Shown in pieces: positions 25,529 to 33,528 of a stretch of DNA of 64,000 bases. Made by a program: the position numbers and the translations under genes. Position 1 is the stretch's first letter; each line of letters starts with the position of its first letter. Under the pieces are notes generated by a model. That model made no database searches. It was given only the letters and a program-made list of their open reading frames with translations, and was not told where the DNA came from. Source of the DNA: Sagittula sp048553715 (GTDB lineage Bacteria > Pseudomonadota > Alphaproteobacteria > Rhodobacterales > Rhodobacteraceae); NCBI RefSeq assembly GCF_048553715.1, contig NZ_JBLZNC010000002.1, forward strand, positions 186,001 through 250,000, given 5' to 3'.

Positions 25529-25581
25529 CCCTCTCGCACAGCGCGCTTGACGCCCCGCAAATTCAGCGTCAAACCGCGCCC

Positions 25582-26220
25582 ATGACAAAGCTTGCCCTTA
25601 TCACTGGCGCCTCGCGCGGTCTTGGCTATGCCCTCGCGCTGGAACTCGCGCCCGAGTACCACATTCTTGCCGTTGCCCGCACCGTGGGCGGGCTCGAAGA
25701 TCTTGACGACGCGATCAAGGCAAAGGGCGGCGATGCCACCCTTGCGCCCATGGACATCACCAACGCGGATGCGATGGCCCACCTGTGCCGGTCTGTCTAC
25801 GACCGTTGGGGCGGCGTGTCGCTTTGGGTCCATACGGCGGTGCACACCGCGCCGCTGACCCCTGCCTGGCAGCTTGACCAGAAGGACTGGGCCAAATCGG
25901 TGAACACCAATGTCACCGCCATGGGTCACCTGATCCCCTATGTCGCCCCGCTTTTGGGCACCGAAGGGCGCGCGGTGTTTCTGGACGATCCGCGCGGGGG
26001 CGAGAAATTCTACGGCCATTACGGTGCGACGAAGGCCGCGCAAATGGCGCTGGTGCGCAGCTGGCAGGCGGAAACCGCCGCCACCGGCCCGCAGGTCCAG
26101 ATCCTTGAGCCCGCCGCCGTGGCCACCGCACATCGCGCGCGTTTCTTCCCCGGCGAGGATCGCAATGCCCTGACCCCGATCGACGCCGAGGCTGCACGCC
26201 TGCGCGCACAGATCGGCTGA
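25582..26220 (+). CDS. short-chain dehydrogenase/reductase family protein lacking the usual catalytic Ser
   Basis: The 212-residue protein has a Rossmann dinucleotide motif TGASRGLG at about 8-15 and YGATK as the YxxxK active-site motif. About 13 residues before the Tyr, where the catalytic Ser normally lies, the sequence reads VFLDDPRGG, so the Ser is missing. It may be a binding protein or use another residue. The start at 25582 begins MTKLALITGASRG; the open frame upstream to 25099 has no conserved sequence. Substrate is unknown. Confidence 0.8.
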   Translation: MTKLALITGASRGLGYALALELAPEYHILAVARTVGGLEDLDDAIKAKGGDATLAPMDITNADAMAHLCRSVYDRWGGVSLWVHTAVHTAPLTPAWQLDQKDWAKSVNTNVTAMGHLIPYVAPLLGTEGRAVFLDDPRGGEKFYGHYGATKAAQMALVRSWQAETAATGPQVQILEPAAVATAHRARFFPGEDRNALTPIDAEAARLRAQIG

Positions 26221-26355
26221 ATTGCCCATGGATTAGCGGGTGCGCGACCGCAATCGCGCACTTTGCACCACTGTTTTGGGCCTGCCCGCCTTGCACGGCT
26301 TGTAGTAAAAGCCCCTGTCCCGTAGAGAAAACCAAACGGACTTCGGGCGGGCTTT

Positions 26356-27138
26356 ATGCGTATTCTCATTACAAACGACGACGGTATCAACGCACCCGGG
26401 CTGGCGGTTCTGGAACAGATCGCCGCTGATCTGGCCGGTCCCGATGGCGAGGTCTGGGTCGTGGCGCCCGCGTTTGAACAATCGGGCGTGGCGCATTGCA
26501 TCTCTTATGCCCATCCCACGATGATCTCGGAACTTGCAGCGCGCCGCTTTGCCATCGAAGGCAGCCCTGCCGATTGCGTGCTGGCCGGGGTGCATGAGGT
26601 GCTCAAGGGACAAACCATCGATCTGGTGTTGTCGGGCGTGAACCGCGGCAACAACTCGGCCGAGAATGCGCTGTATTCGGGCACATTGGGCGGCGCTTTG
26701 GAGGGGGCATTGCAGGATCTGCCCGCCATCGCCCTGTCGCAATACCTCGGCCCCGAGAACTACAAGATCGACAACCCGTTCGAGGGCGCCGCGCGCTATG
26801 GCGCCGATGTGGTGCGCAAAATTCTGGGCTTTGATCCCGGAGCGCAGGATGGCTATCGGCTGTTCTACAATGTGAATTTCCCGCCCGTTCCCGCCGCCGG
26901 TGTCAAGGGCGTCAAGGCCACGCCGCAGGGCAAACGGGAAAACACCCGCTTTGCGGTGCAATCACAGCAGTCGCCTTCGGGGCGGCGGTTCCTGTGGGCC
27001 AAAGGCGGCGACCAGCGCGCCCCCGTGGCCAAAGGCACCGATGCCTCCGAGAACATGGACGGCTATATCTCTGTCACGCCCATGCGGGCCGATCTGACAT
27101 GCCACGACAGCCTCTCCGCGCTGGAGGCCGCGCTCTGA
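26356..27138 (+). CDS. surE: 5'/3'-nucleotidase SurE
   Basis: The 260-residue metal-dependent nucleoside 5'-monophosphate phosphatase starts MRILITNDDGINAPGL. The metal-binding Asp8 and Asp9 and the family block PSADCV-like (SPADCVLAGV) and SGVNRGNN are present. It dephosphorylates nucleotides under stress. The stop shares a base with the pcm ATG (TGATG), reproducing the widespread surE-pcm-nlpD order. Confidence 0.97.
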   Translation: MRILITNDDGINAPGLAVLEQIAADLAGPDGEVWVVAPAFEQSGVAHCISYAHPTMISELAARRFAIEGSPADCVLAGVHEVLKGQTIDLVLSGVNRGNNSAENALYSGTLGGALEGALQDLPAIALSQYLGPENYKIDNPFEGAARYGADVVRKILGFDPGAQDGYRLFYNVNFPPVPAAGVKGVKATPQGKRENTRFAVQSQQSPSGRRFLWAKGGDQRAPVAKGTDASENMDGYISVTPMRADLTCHDSLSALEAAL

Positions 27139-27779
27139 TGGGGTTTGACGCGGATGCCAAGATGCAGTTCGTGTTTGCGCTGCGCTCCAAGGGGGTGACG
27201 GACAACACGGTGCTCAGCGCGATGGAACGCATCGATCGCGGCCTGTTCATTCAGGGCTATTTCGCCGAACGCGCCTATGAGGACATGCCGCTGCCCATCG
27301 CCTGCGGACAGACGATTTCGCAGCCCTCTGTTGTGGGGCTGATGACACAGTCGCTGCAGATCGGTCCGCGCGACAAGGTGTTGGAGGTGGGCACAGGCTC
27401 TGGCTATCAGGCCGCCATACTCAGCCAGTTGGCGCGCAGGGTCTACACCGTGGACCGGCACAAGCGGCTGGTGGCCGCCGCGCGCAAGGTGTTTGACACG
27501 CTGGAGCTGACCAATATCACCGCCTTTACGGCGGACGGCAGCTTTGGTCTGCCCGATCAGGCGCCGTTTGATCGCATTCTCGTGACGGCAGCCGCCGAAG
27601 ACCCCCCCGGACCGCTCTTGGCGCAATTGAAGATTGGCGGTATTATGGTCGTGCCCGTGGGCCAATCGGACGCGGTGCAACATCTGATCCGTGTGACGCG
27701 GACGGAAACCGGTTTTGAGTATGACGAGCTGCGCCCCGTGCGGTTCGTTCCATTGGTAGAGGGGCTGGGGAAGGACTGA
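27138..27779 (+). CDS. pcm: protein-L-isoaspartate O-methyltransferase
   Basis: The 213-residue enzyme methylates isoaspartyl residues in damaged proteins so they can be repaired. The SAM-binding motif VLEVGTGSGYQAA and the Pcm block GQTISQP are clear. Translation starts at the ATG overlapping the surE stop; the longer frame back to 26994 lies inside surE. It is the middle gene of the surE-pcm-nlpD arrangement. Confidence 0.96.
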   Translation: MGFDADAKMQFVFALRSKGVTDNTVLSAMERIDRGLFIQGYFAERAYEDMPLPIACGQTISQPSVVGLMTQSLQIGPRDKVLEVGTGSGYQAAILSQLARRVYTVDRHKRLVAAARKVFDTLELTNITAFTADGSFGLPDQAPFDRILVTAAAEDPPGPLLAQLKIGGIMVVPVGQSDAVQHLIRVTRTETGFEYDELRPVRFVPLVEGLGKD

Positions 27780-27843
27780 TCCCCAGCTGAAACAGAGACG
27801 TGACGCCCCGGTGACAAGGGACGCATGAGACGAGGACATCGAG

Positions 27844-29043
27844 ATGACCACCCCTTCCATTTACCGGGCGCGCCCGCTGTCGATGCTGGCGCTGGTTGCC
27901 GCGCTGGGGGCCTGTAGCGACGGGCTTGATCTGGACATGCGCGGCCGCATTGGCGGCCCCGTGGACACCTCGGATGCGGCGCTGAAGGCCACGGCCAACC
28001 GCCCTGCCCCCGATGATCGTGGCGTCATCTCCTATCCCAGCTATCAGGTCGCTGTGGCCCGCCGCAACGACACCGTGGCGCAACTGGCGCAACGTCTGGG
28101 CGTCGATGCCACCGAGCTGGCCCGCTACAACGGATTGAAGGCCGATGACCCGCTGCGCCGGGGCGAGCTGGTGGCCCTGCCCAACCGCGTGGCGGAACCT
28201 GCAGGCACCACCGGCGGGCTGCAGTCGCCGGCGGCGGTGGATGTGGCGACACTGGCGGGCAATGCCATCGACCGCGCGCCCTCGACCACCCCTGCGGCCA
28301 CGGCCAACACCGGCGGGGTCGAGCCGATCCGTCACCAAGTGGCCCGAGGCGAGACCGCATTCACCATCGCGCGGCTGTACAACGTCAGCCCGCGCAGCCT
28401 GTCGGAATGGAACGGTCTGGATCAGGACTTCTCCGTCCGCGAAGGTCAGTTCCTGTTGATCCCGACGGGGCGCGAAATCGCCTCTGCCGCGACTACGGAC
28501 ACGGTCTCGCAGCCCGGCACCGTATCGGCCACGCCGATCCCACCGTCTGCGGCGACACCGCTGCCCGCCGAGACGCCAGAACCCATCGCCACACCGCAGG
28601 TGACCACCACGGCGGCCCCTGCCCCGACCGCCGCCCCCAAACCCGCAGAGCCCGTGGCAGACATCGGCCAGACCGCCGCCGCAAGCAGCGCAAGTGCCAA
28701 AATGGCAATGCCGGTGTCCGGCTCGATCATCCGCGAGTTCAAGGCAGGCGTGAACCCCGGCATCGATATCAGCGCCTCGGCAGGGCAGCCCGTTGTGGCC
28801 GCCGACGCGGGCAAGGTCGTGCATATCAGCGAAAAGACCGACGGCACCCTGTTCATGATCGTGCGCCACAGTGGTGAGCTCAGCTCTGTCTACATGAACA
28901 TTGCCGACGCCAGCGTGAAATCCGGCGACAGCGTCAGCCGTGGCCAGACCATTGCGCGTGTGGGAGCGGGCTCTCCGGCCTTCTTGCACTTCGAGGTGCG
29001 TAAGGGGCTGGATGCGGTGGACCCGATCAGCTACGTCCAGTAA
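27844..29043 (+). CDS. NlpD-like LysM/M23 lipoprotein with degenerate peptidase domain
   Basis: The 399-residue protein has a lipobox LGAC with Cys24 as the lipidated residue, two LysM domains (about 66-113 and 164-208), a Pro/Thr/Ala-rich linker and a C-terminal LytM/M23 domain (about 290-399). The metal ligands of active M23 peptidases are replaced: NPGIDIS where H..D is expected and VYMN where H.H is expected. This matches NlpD, which activates amidases instead of cutting peptidoglycan itself. Gene order after surE and pcm supports the NlpD-like call. It probably sits in the periplasm, anchored to a membrane. Confidence 0.9.
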   Translation: MTTPSIYRARPLSMLALVAALGACSDGLDLDMRGRIGGPVDTSDAALKATANRPAPDDRGVISYPSYQVAVARRNDTVAQLAQRLGVDATELARYNGLKADDPLRRGELVALPNRVAEPAGTTGGLQSPAAVDVATLAGNAIDRAPSTTPAATANTGGVEPIRHQVARGETAFTIARLYNVSPRSLSEWNGLDQDFSVREGQFLLIPTGREIASAATTDTVSQPGTVSATPIPPSAATPLPAETPEPIATPQVTTTAAPAPTAAPKPAEPVADIGQTAAASSASAKMAMPVSGSIIREFKAGVNPGIDISASAGQPVVAADAGKVVHISEKTDGTLFMIVRHSGELSSVYMNIADASVKSGDSVSRGQTIARVGAGSPAFLHFEVRKGLDAVDPISYVQ

Positions 29044-29060
29044 GCCACTGGAATGACGAA

Positions 29061-29088
29061 AAAAGGGGCCGCTTGGCCCCTTTTGTTT
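29061..29088. terminator. bidirectional terminator between nlpD-like and DUF815 genes
   Basis: AAAA, then GGGGCC (29065-29070), loop GCTT, GGCCCC (29075-29080) and TTTTGTTT form a stem with A and T flanks. It can serve both convergent genes. Confidence 0.75.
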
Positions 29089-29107
29089 GCCCTGTCTATA
29101 GCGCGGG

Positions 29108-29950
29108 TTAGGCGGTCAGCGACACGCCCTTGCGCCCGGCCAGATCGACAAAATACTGCCAAGCCACCCGACCCGAGCGCGCGCCGCGTGTGGCCTGCCA
29201 TTCGATGGCTTCGGCCTGTAGCGTGCCTGCGTCGATCTCGACCCCGTAGTGGTCGCAATAGCCACGGATCATCCCGAGGTATTCGTCCTGCGAACAGGGA
29301 TGAAAGCCCAGCCACAGGCCAAAACGGTCGGACAGGGACACTTTCTCTTCGACCGCCTCGGAGGGGTTGATCGCCGAGGAACGTTCGTTCTCGATCATAT
29401 CGCGGGGCATCAGGTGCCGCCGGTTCGACGTCGCATACAGCACCACATTGTCGGGACGCCCCGCCACGCCGCCATCCAGCACCGCCTTGAGGCTTTTGTA
29501 ATGCGCGTCGTCATGGCCAAAGGACAGGTCATCGCAAAACAGCACAAAGCGGTAAGGCGCGTGGCGCAGCAAGTCTAGAAGCCGCCCCACCGTGGGCAGA
29601 TCCTCTCGCTGAAGTTCCACCAGTTTGAGGTCCAGCCCCTCGGCGCGCACAGCGGCGTGCACCGCCTTGACAATGGACGATTTGCCCATGCCGCGCGCGC
29701 CCCAAAGCAGCGCATTGTTTGCAGGCAGGCCGCGCGCAAACTGGAGGGTGTTGGCCAGCAACGTGTCACGGGCGCGATCGACCCCGATCAGCAGGTCCAG
29801 ATCGACCCGAGACACCTGTGTCACAGCCATCAGGCGGTCCGGATCGGTCTGCCAGACAAAGGCCTCTGCCCCGAAATCGGGCGCGCCAAGCGGCGGGGGC
29901 GACATGCGCTCCAGCGCCGCGGCGATGCGTTCCATCGGATCGGTGATCAT
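29108..29950 (-). CDS. DUF815-type ATP-binding protein
   Basis: The 280-residue predicted P-loop ATPase has Walker A GARGMGKSS (84-92), Walker B-like FVLFCDDLSF and an ATS(N/S)RRHL segment typical of DUF815. Family function is not established. The ATG at 29950 overlaps the tatC stop by ATGA, so it is translated as the last gene of the tatABC operon. Its coupling to the Tat genes is a context feature and does not show a Tat role. Confidence 0.85.
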   Translation of the reverse strand: MITDPMERIAAALERMSPPPLGAPDFGAEAFVWQTDPDRLMAVTQVSRVDLDLLIGVDRARDTLLANTLQFARGLPANNALLWGARGMGKSSIVKAVHAAVRAEGLDLKLVELQREDLPTVGRLLDLLRHAPYRFVLFCDDLSFGHDDAHYKSLKAVLDGGVAGRPDNVVLYATSNRRHLMPRDMIENERSSAINPSEAVEEKVSLSDRFGLWLGFHPCSQDEYLGMIRGYCDHYGVEIDAGTLQAEAIEWQATRGARSGRVAWQYFVDLAGRKGVSLTA

Positions 29951-30876
29951 GGCCTGTCCGCGTCTGTGTCGGCCAGATCTTCGGCCTCGTCCTCGAACCA
30001 CAGCCCTTCGGCACGCAGTTCCTTTTCGCGCTTTTTCTCGACGCGGCGAACCAGCAGGATCGACACCTCGTAAAGACCGTAGACCACGGTAAACAGGATC
30101 ATCTGGGTGACCACATCCGGCGGCGTCACCACAGCGGCCAGCACCAGAATGGCAACCATGGCGTATTTACGCACGCTGCCCAGCCCCTCGGCTGACACCA
30201 GACCCGCCTTGCCCATCAGCGTCAGCAGAACCGGCAGCTGAAAGCACAGCCCGAAGGCCATGATAAACACCAGCGAGGTCTGCAGGCTTTCGTTCACCTT
30301 CCCGAAGAAGGTGATTTTCAGCCCGCTGGATGTCTCCGGCACCACTGCCGTGGCCGGTGCATCCACCGCGCCGGACAGCATATTGGCGAAGATCGACGGC
30401 GCATCGGTGAAGCCCAGAAAGAAGGTCATCGCCAGTGGCGTGACCACGAAATGGGCGAAAGCCGCGCCCAGCAGGAACATCACCGGCGAGGCGATCAGAA
30501 ACGGCAGAAAGGCGCCCTTTTCGGATTTATACAGCCCCGGCGCCACAAAGCGCCACAGCTGGAAGGCAATGACCGGAAAAGCCATGGCAAAGCCAAAGAC
30601 CATCGAGATGCGGAACAGCACGAACAGGTATTCCTGCGGGCTGGTGTATTGCAACGTGGGCGAGGGATCGCCCATCGCGCGCAGGGTCGCCTCGATCGGG
30701 CCAAGCATGAAACGCAGCACATGTTCGGCCAGAAAATCCCCCTGAATGGGGATGAACATGATGCAGATGCCGACAAACAGCGCAAAGATAGACCGGATCA
30801 GCCGCGTGCGCAATTCTGCCAGATGTTCGATCAGCGGCGCGGCACTGTCGTCCATTTCGTCATGGGTCTGGCTCAT
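29947..30876 (-). CDS. tatC: Sec-independent protein translocase TatC
   Basis: The 309-residue inner membrane protein has six predicted spans and is the receptor for twin-arginine signal peptides. The N-terminal region PLIEHLAELRTRLIRS and the conserved QLWRFVAPGLYKSEK loop are present, along with a long cytoplasmic tail. It overlaps tatB and the DUF815 gene by four bases each. With TatA and TatB it forms the twin-arginine translocase, which exports folded proteins. Confidence 0.97.
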   Translation of the reverse strand: MSQTHDEMDDSAAPLIEHLAELRTRLIRSIFALFVGICIMFIPIQGDFLAEHVLRFMLGPIEATLRAMGDPSPTLQYTSPQEYLFVLFRISMVFGFAMAFPVIAFQLWRFVAPGLYKSEKGAFLPFLIASPVMFLLGAAFAHFVVTPLAMTFFLGFTDAPSIFANMLSGAVDAPATAVVPETSSGLKITFFGKVNESLQTSLVFIMAFGLCFQLPVLLTLMGKAGLVSAEGLGSVRKYAMVAILVLAAVVTPPDVVTQMILFTVVYGLYEVSILLVRRVEKKREKELRAEGLWFEDEAEDLADTDADRP

Positions 30877-31346
30877 GCCTTGGTCCCCTCATCACCTGCC
30901 TGCCCCGCGTCCGATGCGAGATCGTTCTCAAGAGCTGCGGCTTTCTTGGCGGCCTCTTCGGCCTCGCGCGCCTTGCGGTCGGCTGCGGCGCGGGCGGCGT
31001 TGGCCTCGATCTTGCGGCGGGCGTCCTCACGCTCTGCGGACAGCGTGTCATTGCCAGCCGGCGCTGTGACATCGGTCATCGATTTCGCCGCGTCGCGGAC
31101 CCCGTCCATCGCGCTGCCCACCGGGTTGGTGGCCGATTTGATGGTTTTCTGGATGTCCTTCACGCCCGCCTCGTCGGCGGCATCATTCATGGCGCGGGAA
31201 AACTCACGGGCCATGCCGCGCGCCTTGCCCATAAAGCGGCCCACGTTGCGAAACAGCACCGGAAGATCCTTTGGCCCGACAACGATCAACGCCACAATGC
31301 CGATGACCAGAAGCTCACCAAAGCCGAAATCGAAAACCATGGGCAT
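30873..31346 (-). CDS. tatB: Sec-independent protein translocase TatB
   Basis: The 157-residue protein has a short N-terminal membrane helix (FGELLVIGIVALIVVGPKDLP) with the FGxxEL...GPxxLP pattern of TatB. A long amphipathic, Ala/Lys-rich tail follows. It bridges TatC and TatA during docking of the twin-arginine precursor. The start lies 7 bp downstream of the tatA stop. Confidence 0.95.
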   Translation of the reverse strand: MPMVFDFGFGELLVIGIVALIVVGPKDLPVLFRNVGRFMGKARGMAREFSRAMNDAADEAGVKDIQKTIKSATNPVGSAMDGVRDAAKSMTDVTAPAGNDTLSAEREDARRKIEANAARAAADRKAREAEEAAKKAAALENDLASDAGQAGDEGTKA

Positions 31347-31352
31347 GGTGAA

Positions 31353-31571
31353 TTACACCTTGTCCTTGTCTTCGGCGGGGGTGACGTCTTTGGCCTCTTG
31401 GGCGTTTTGCTCTTCAAGCTCTTTGCCGCCTTCGCTGACGCCCTGTTTGAAAGCGGTGATGCCCTTGCCCACTTCGCCCATCAGCGACGAAATCTTGCCG
31501 CGGCCGAACAGCACCAGCACAACGACAGCGATCAGCAGAAGGCCCGGCAGGCCGATGTTCCCGATTCCCAT
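31353..31571 (-). CDS. tatA: Sec-independent protein translocase TatA
   Basis: The 72-residue protein starts MGIGNIGLPGLLLIAVVVLVLF (abridged), a single membrane helix, then FGRGKISSLMGEVGKGITAFKQG, the conserved hinge and amphipathic helix. It multimerises to form the translocation pore. GGAGA lies upstream. The ATG at 31571 fits family length; the longer frame to 31679 runs through a GC hairpin and is rejected. First gene of the tatABC-DUF815 unit. Confidence 0.96.
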   Translation of the reverse strand: MGIGNIGLPGLLLIAVVVLVLFGRGKISSLMGEVGKGITAFKQGVSEGGKELEEQNAQEAKDVTPAEDKDKV

Positions 31572-31592
31572 GGTCTTGTCTCCGTTGTCTTG

Positions 31593-31610
31593 GGGGGGCG
31601 TCTGCCCCCC
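31593..31610. other. GC-rich hairpin in the tatA leader
   Basis: GGGGGGC and GCCCCCC (31593-31599 with 31604-31610) form a perfect 7-bp stem. It lies just upstream of the tatA ribosome binding site, within the likely 5' untranslated region. Confidence 0.4.
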
Positions 31611-31690
31611 GCATGTAAATCCCGTTCTGTTCCATACGTCAGGATGCGCCCCCGTAAAAGCGGCAAAGCGACGCCGCACGGGGTTGAAAA

Positions 31691-31724
31691 TGTCATGAGG
31701 TTGTCAGTTGTCAGGTTTATGTCA
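31691..31724. promoter_or_regulatory. four TGTCA direct repeats upstream of the WYL regulator
   Basis: TGTCA occurs at 31691, 31702, 31709 and 31720, with start-to-start spacings of 11, 7 and 11 bp, close to one helical turn for the outer pairs. The repeats lie 48-81 bp before the regulator start, in the intergenic region shared with tatA. They are a candidate operator, perhaps for autoregulation. Confidence 0.4.
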
Positions 31725-31771
31725 GTATAGGCGCAACTTTTTGCGCATATCGCGTGGGGACAGGGCAGATC

Positions 31772-32428
31772 ATGAACCGAAAAGACCGGCTATATGCCCT
31801 GACGCAGGCGCTGCGTGACGGGCAGTTGCACACCGCCGAGGCGCTGGCGCAGGATCTGGGCGTCTCCGTGCGCACGATCTACCGCGATATGGAGGTCTTG
31901 GCGGCCTCCGGCGTGCCGGTGGAGGGCACGCGGGGCTATGGCTACACCGTTCAGGCGGCGATCACCCTGCCCCCGTTGAACCTGACAGAGGCCGAGCTGG
32001 AAGCGCTGCATCTGGCGCTCGCGGTGCTGGGCAATTCCGAGATGGTCGACCATGCCGCCGCGGCACGTGATCTGGCCGCCAAGATCGAGGCCGTTCTGCC
32101 AGAAGAATCAGGCCCCGCCCCCGCCCCGTTTGGCTTCGCCACCGATGCCTTTGCCGATGCGGCGCAGGGGTTTGTGCATATGCCCGCGATCCGCGCGGCG
32201 ATCCGCGCGCGACAGAAGCTGAGGGTCGCCGTGGGGGGGCTGGATCATGACCTGCGCCCGCTGACGCTGGATTATTTCGGCCGGGTCTGGACCTGTGTGG
32301 GGTGGTCGGAAACCACCGGCGATTTCCTGTCCTTTCGGGTGGACCGGATCACGGCGCTCAAGGCGCTGCCCTCGCTGTTTGTGGATGAGGCCGGGCGCAC
32401 CCTGTCAGACTGGCGCGCCCGTGGCTGA
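31772..32428 (+). CDS. HTH/WYL-domain transcriptional regulator
   Basis: The 218-residue protein has an N-terminal DeoR-like helix-turn-helix (about 5-57: RLYALTQALRDG...SVRTIYRDMEVL). A C-terminal WYL-type domain follows (about 115-218) with RPLTLDYFGRVWTCVGW near the WYL signature position. Such regulators bind nucleotides or other ligands and repress or activate small regulons. The ATG at 31772 follows GGGCAG; a GTG at 31754 is possible. It is divergent from the tat operon, and four TGTCA repeats precede it. Confidence 0.9.
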   Translation: MNRKDRLYALTQALRDGQLHTAEALAQDLGVSVRTIYRDMEVLAASGVPVEGTRGYGYTVQAAITLPPLNLTEAELEALHLALAVLGNSEMVDHAAAARDLAAKIEAVLPEESGPAPAPFGFATDAFADAAQGFVHMPAIRAAIRARQKLRVAVGGLDHDLRPLTLDYFGRVWTCVGWSETTGDFLSFRVDRITALKALPSLFVDEAGRTLSDWRARG

Positions 32429-32477
32429 GCGCGGGGCAAAAGGCGGGGCACAGCCCCGCCCTACGCTAGGTCTCGCC

Positions 32478-33374
32478 TCAGGCGGAGGCCTGATAGATCT
32501 TGGTGATATTGGCACCAAGGGCCGCGTTGAAATCCGCGTCAGATTGCTGTTTCGACAGCCCCTCGGTCAGCGCACGGCTGAAGGAGGCGATCATCTTCGG
32601 CTGTTTGGCCAGCAGGCTACAGGCCTCGTCCGTGGAATAGCCGCCCGACAAGGCCACCACGCGCAGAACGCGCGGGTGATCGGCAAGGCTGTCGTAGAGG
32701 CCCGCAACCGTCGGGATCGACAGCTTGAGCATGACGTCCTGCCCCTCGTCCAGCGTGTCGAGGTGCTTGGCGATCTCGGCTTTGACCATATCCTCGGCCT
32801 CGGCCTTGGTGGTGGATGTGATGTTCACCTCCGGTTCGAGAATCGGCACCAGCCCGCAAGACAGCACAGTGCGCGCCACATCGAACTGCTGGGCGACAAC
32901 CGCCGCAATGCCCGCCGCATCGGCGCTGTGCACCACCGAGCGTTCCTTGGTTCCGAAGATGCCGTAACCGGCGGCCTCTTTCAGCGTCTCTTCGAGACCC
33001 GGGATCGGTTTCATCAACTGGACGCCATTGGCCTCGGCCTCCAGCCCTTTGTCGATCTTCAGAAAGGGGACGATGCCGCGCTTTTCCCAAAGAACCTGTG
33101 CCACCGGGGTGCCGTCGATGGTGCCGCGCATGGTGCGGTCAAACAGGATCGCGCCGATCACCTTGTCCGAGGTGAACTCCGGCGCGAGGATGATGCGCGT
33201 GCGCATGGCGTGGATCTCGTCGAACATGGCGGCCTCGCCGTCGTACATATCCTCGGTCACGCCGTACAGGCCAAGCGCCTTCGGGGTCGATCCGCCCGAC
33301 TGGTCCAACGCGGCGATGAACCCCGTCGCAGCGGCCATCTGTGATTTCATATCCTTGAATGCGTCGAACGCCAT
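32478..33374 (-). CDS. fda: fructose-bisphosphate aldolase class I
   Basis: The 298-residue enzyme is the bacterial single-domain class I type. It contains the block VLSCGLVPILEPEVNI and VMLKLSIPTVAGLY, where the Schiff-base Lys lies. It catalyses reversible cleavage of fructose 1,6-bisphosphate in glycolysis and gluconeogenesis. GGGAGAGAG lies upstream of the ATG. Two palindromes (33390-33412, 33448-33461) lie in its promoter region. pgk is encoded at 47.8 kb in the same window but not in the same operon. Confidence 0.95.
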   Translation of the reverse strand: MAFDAFKDMKSQMAAATGFIAALDQSGGSTPKALGLYGVTEDMYDGEAAMFDEIHAMRTRIILAPEFTSDKVIGAILFDRTMRGTIDGTPVAQVLWEKRGIVPFLKIDKGLEAEANGVQLMKPIPGLEETLKEAAGYGIFGTKERSVVHSADAAGIAAVVAQQFDVARTVLSCGLVPILEPEVNITSTTKAEAEDMVKAEIAKHLDTLDEGQDVMLKLSIPTVAGLYDSLADHPRVLRVVALSGGYSTDEACSLLAKQPKMIASFSRALTEGLSKQQSDADFNAALGANITKIYQASA

Positions 33375-33389
33375 GGAACTCTCTCCCGT

Positions 33390-33412
33390 GTTAACTCTGG
33401 CTTCGAGTTAAC
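33390..33412. promoter_or_regulatory. perfect 8-bp inverted repeat upstream of fba
   Basis: GTTAACTC and GAGTTAAC are separated by 7 bases and lie 16-38 bp before the aldolase ATG. Perfect symmetry and position fit an operator or a leader hairpin. Confidence 0.45.
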
Positions 33413-33447
33413 CCGTTATTTCCCGTAAACCTAGAGCAAGATCAGGA

Positions 33448-33461
33448 TGTTATCGCTAACC
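33448..33461. promoter_or_regulatory. LacI-family-like palindrome upstream of fba
   Basis: TGTTATCGCTAACC is a nearly symmetric 14-mer with half sites TGTTA and TAACC around CG. It resembles LacI-family operators of the TGTTANCGNTAACA type, such as those reported for CceR/PckR-like regulators of central carbon metabolism. The assignment is inferred from shape only. Confidence 0.4.
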
Positions 33462-33528
33462 GAAGCAAAGCTTATGCATCTTGGATCCAAACCGTGCCAA
33501 AAAGGCAGCGCAAGGTCCGGTTGCGCGG

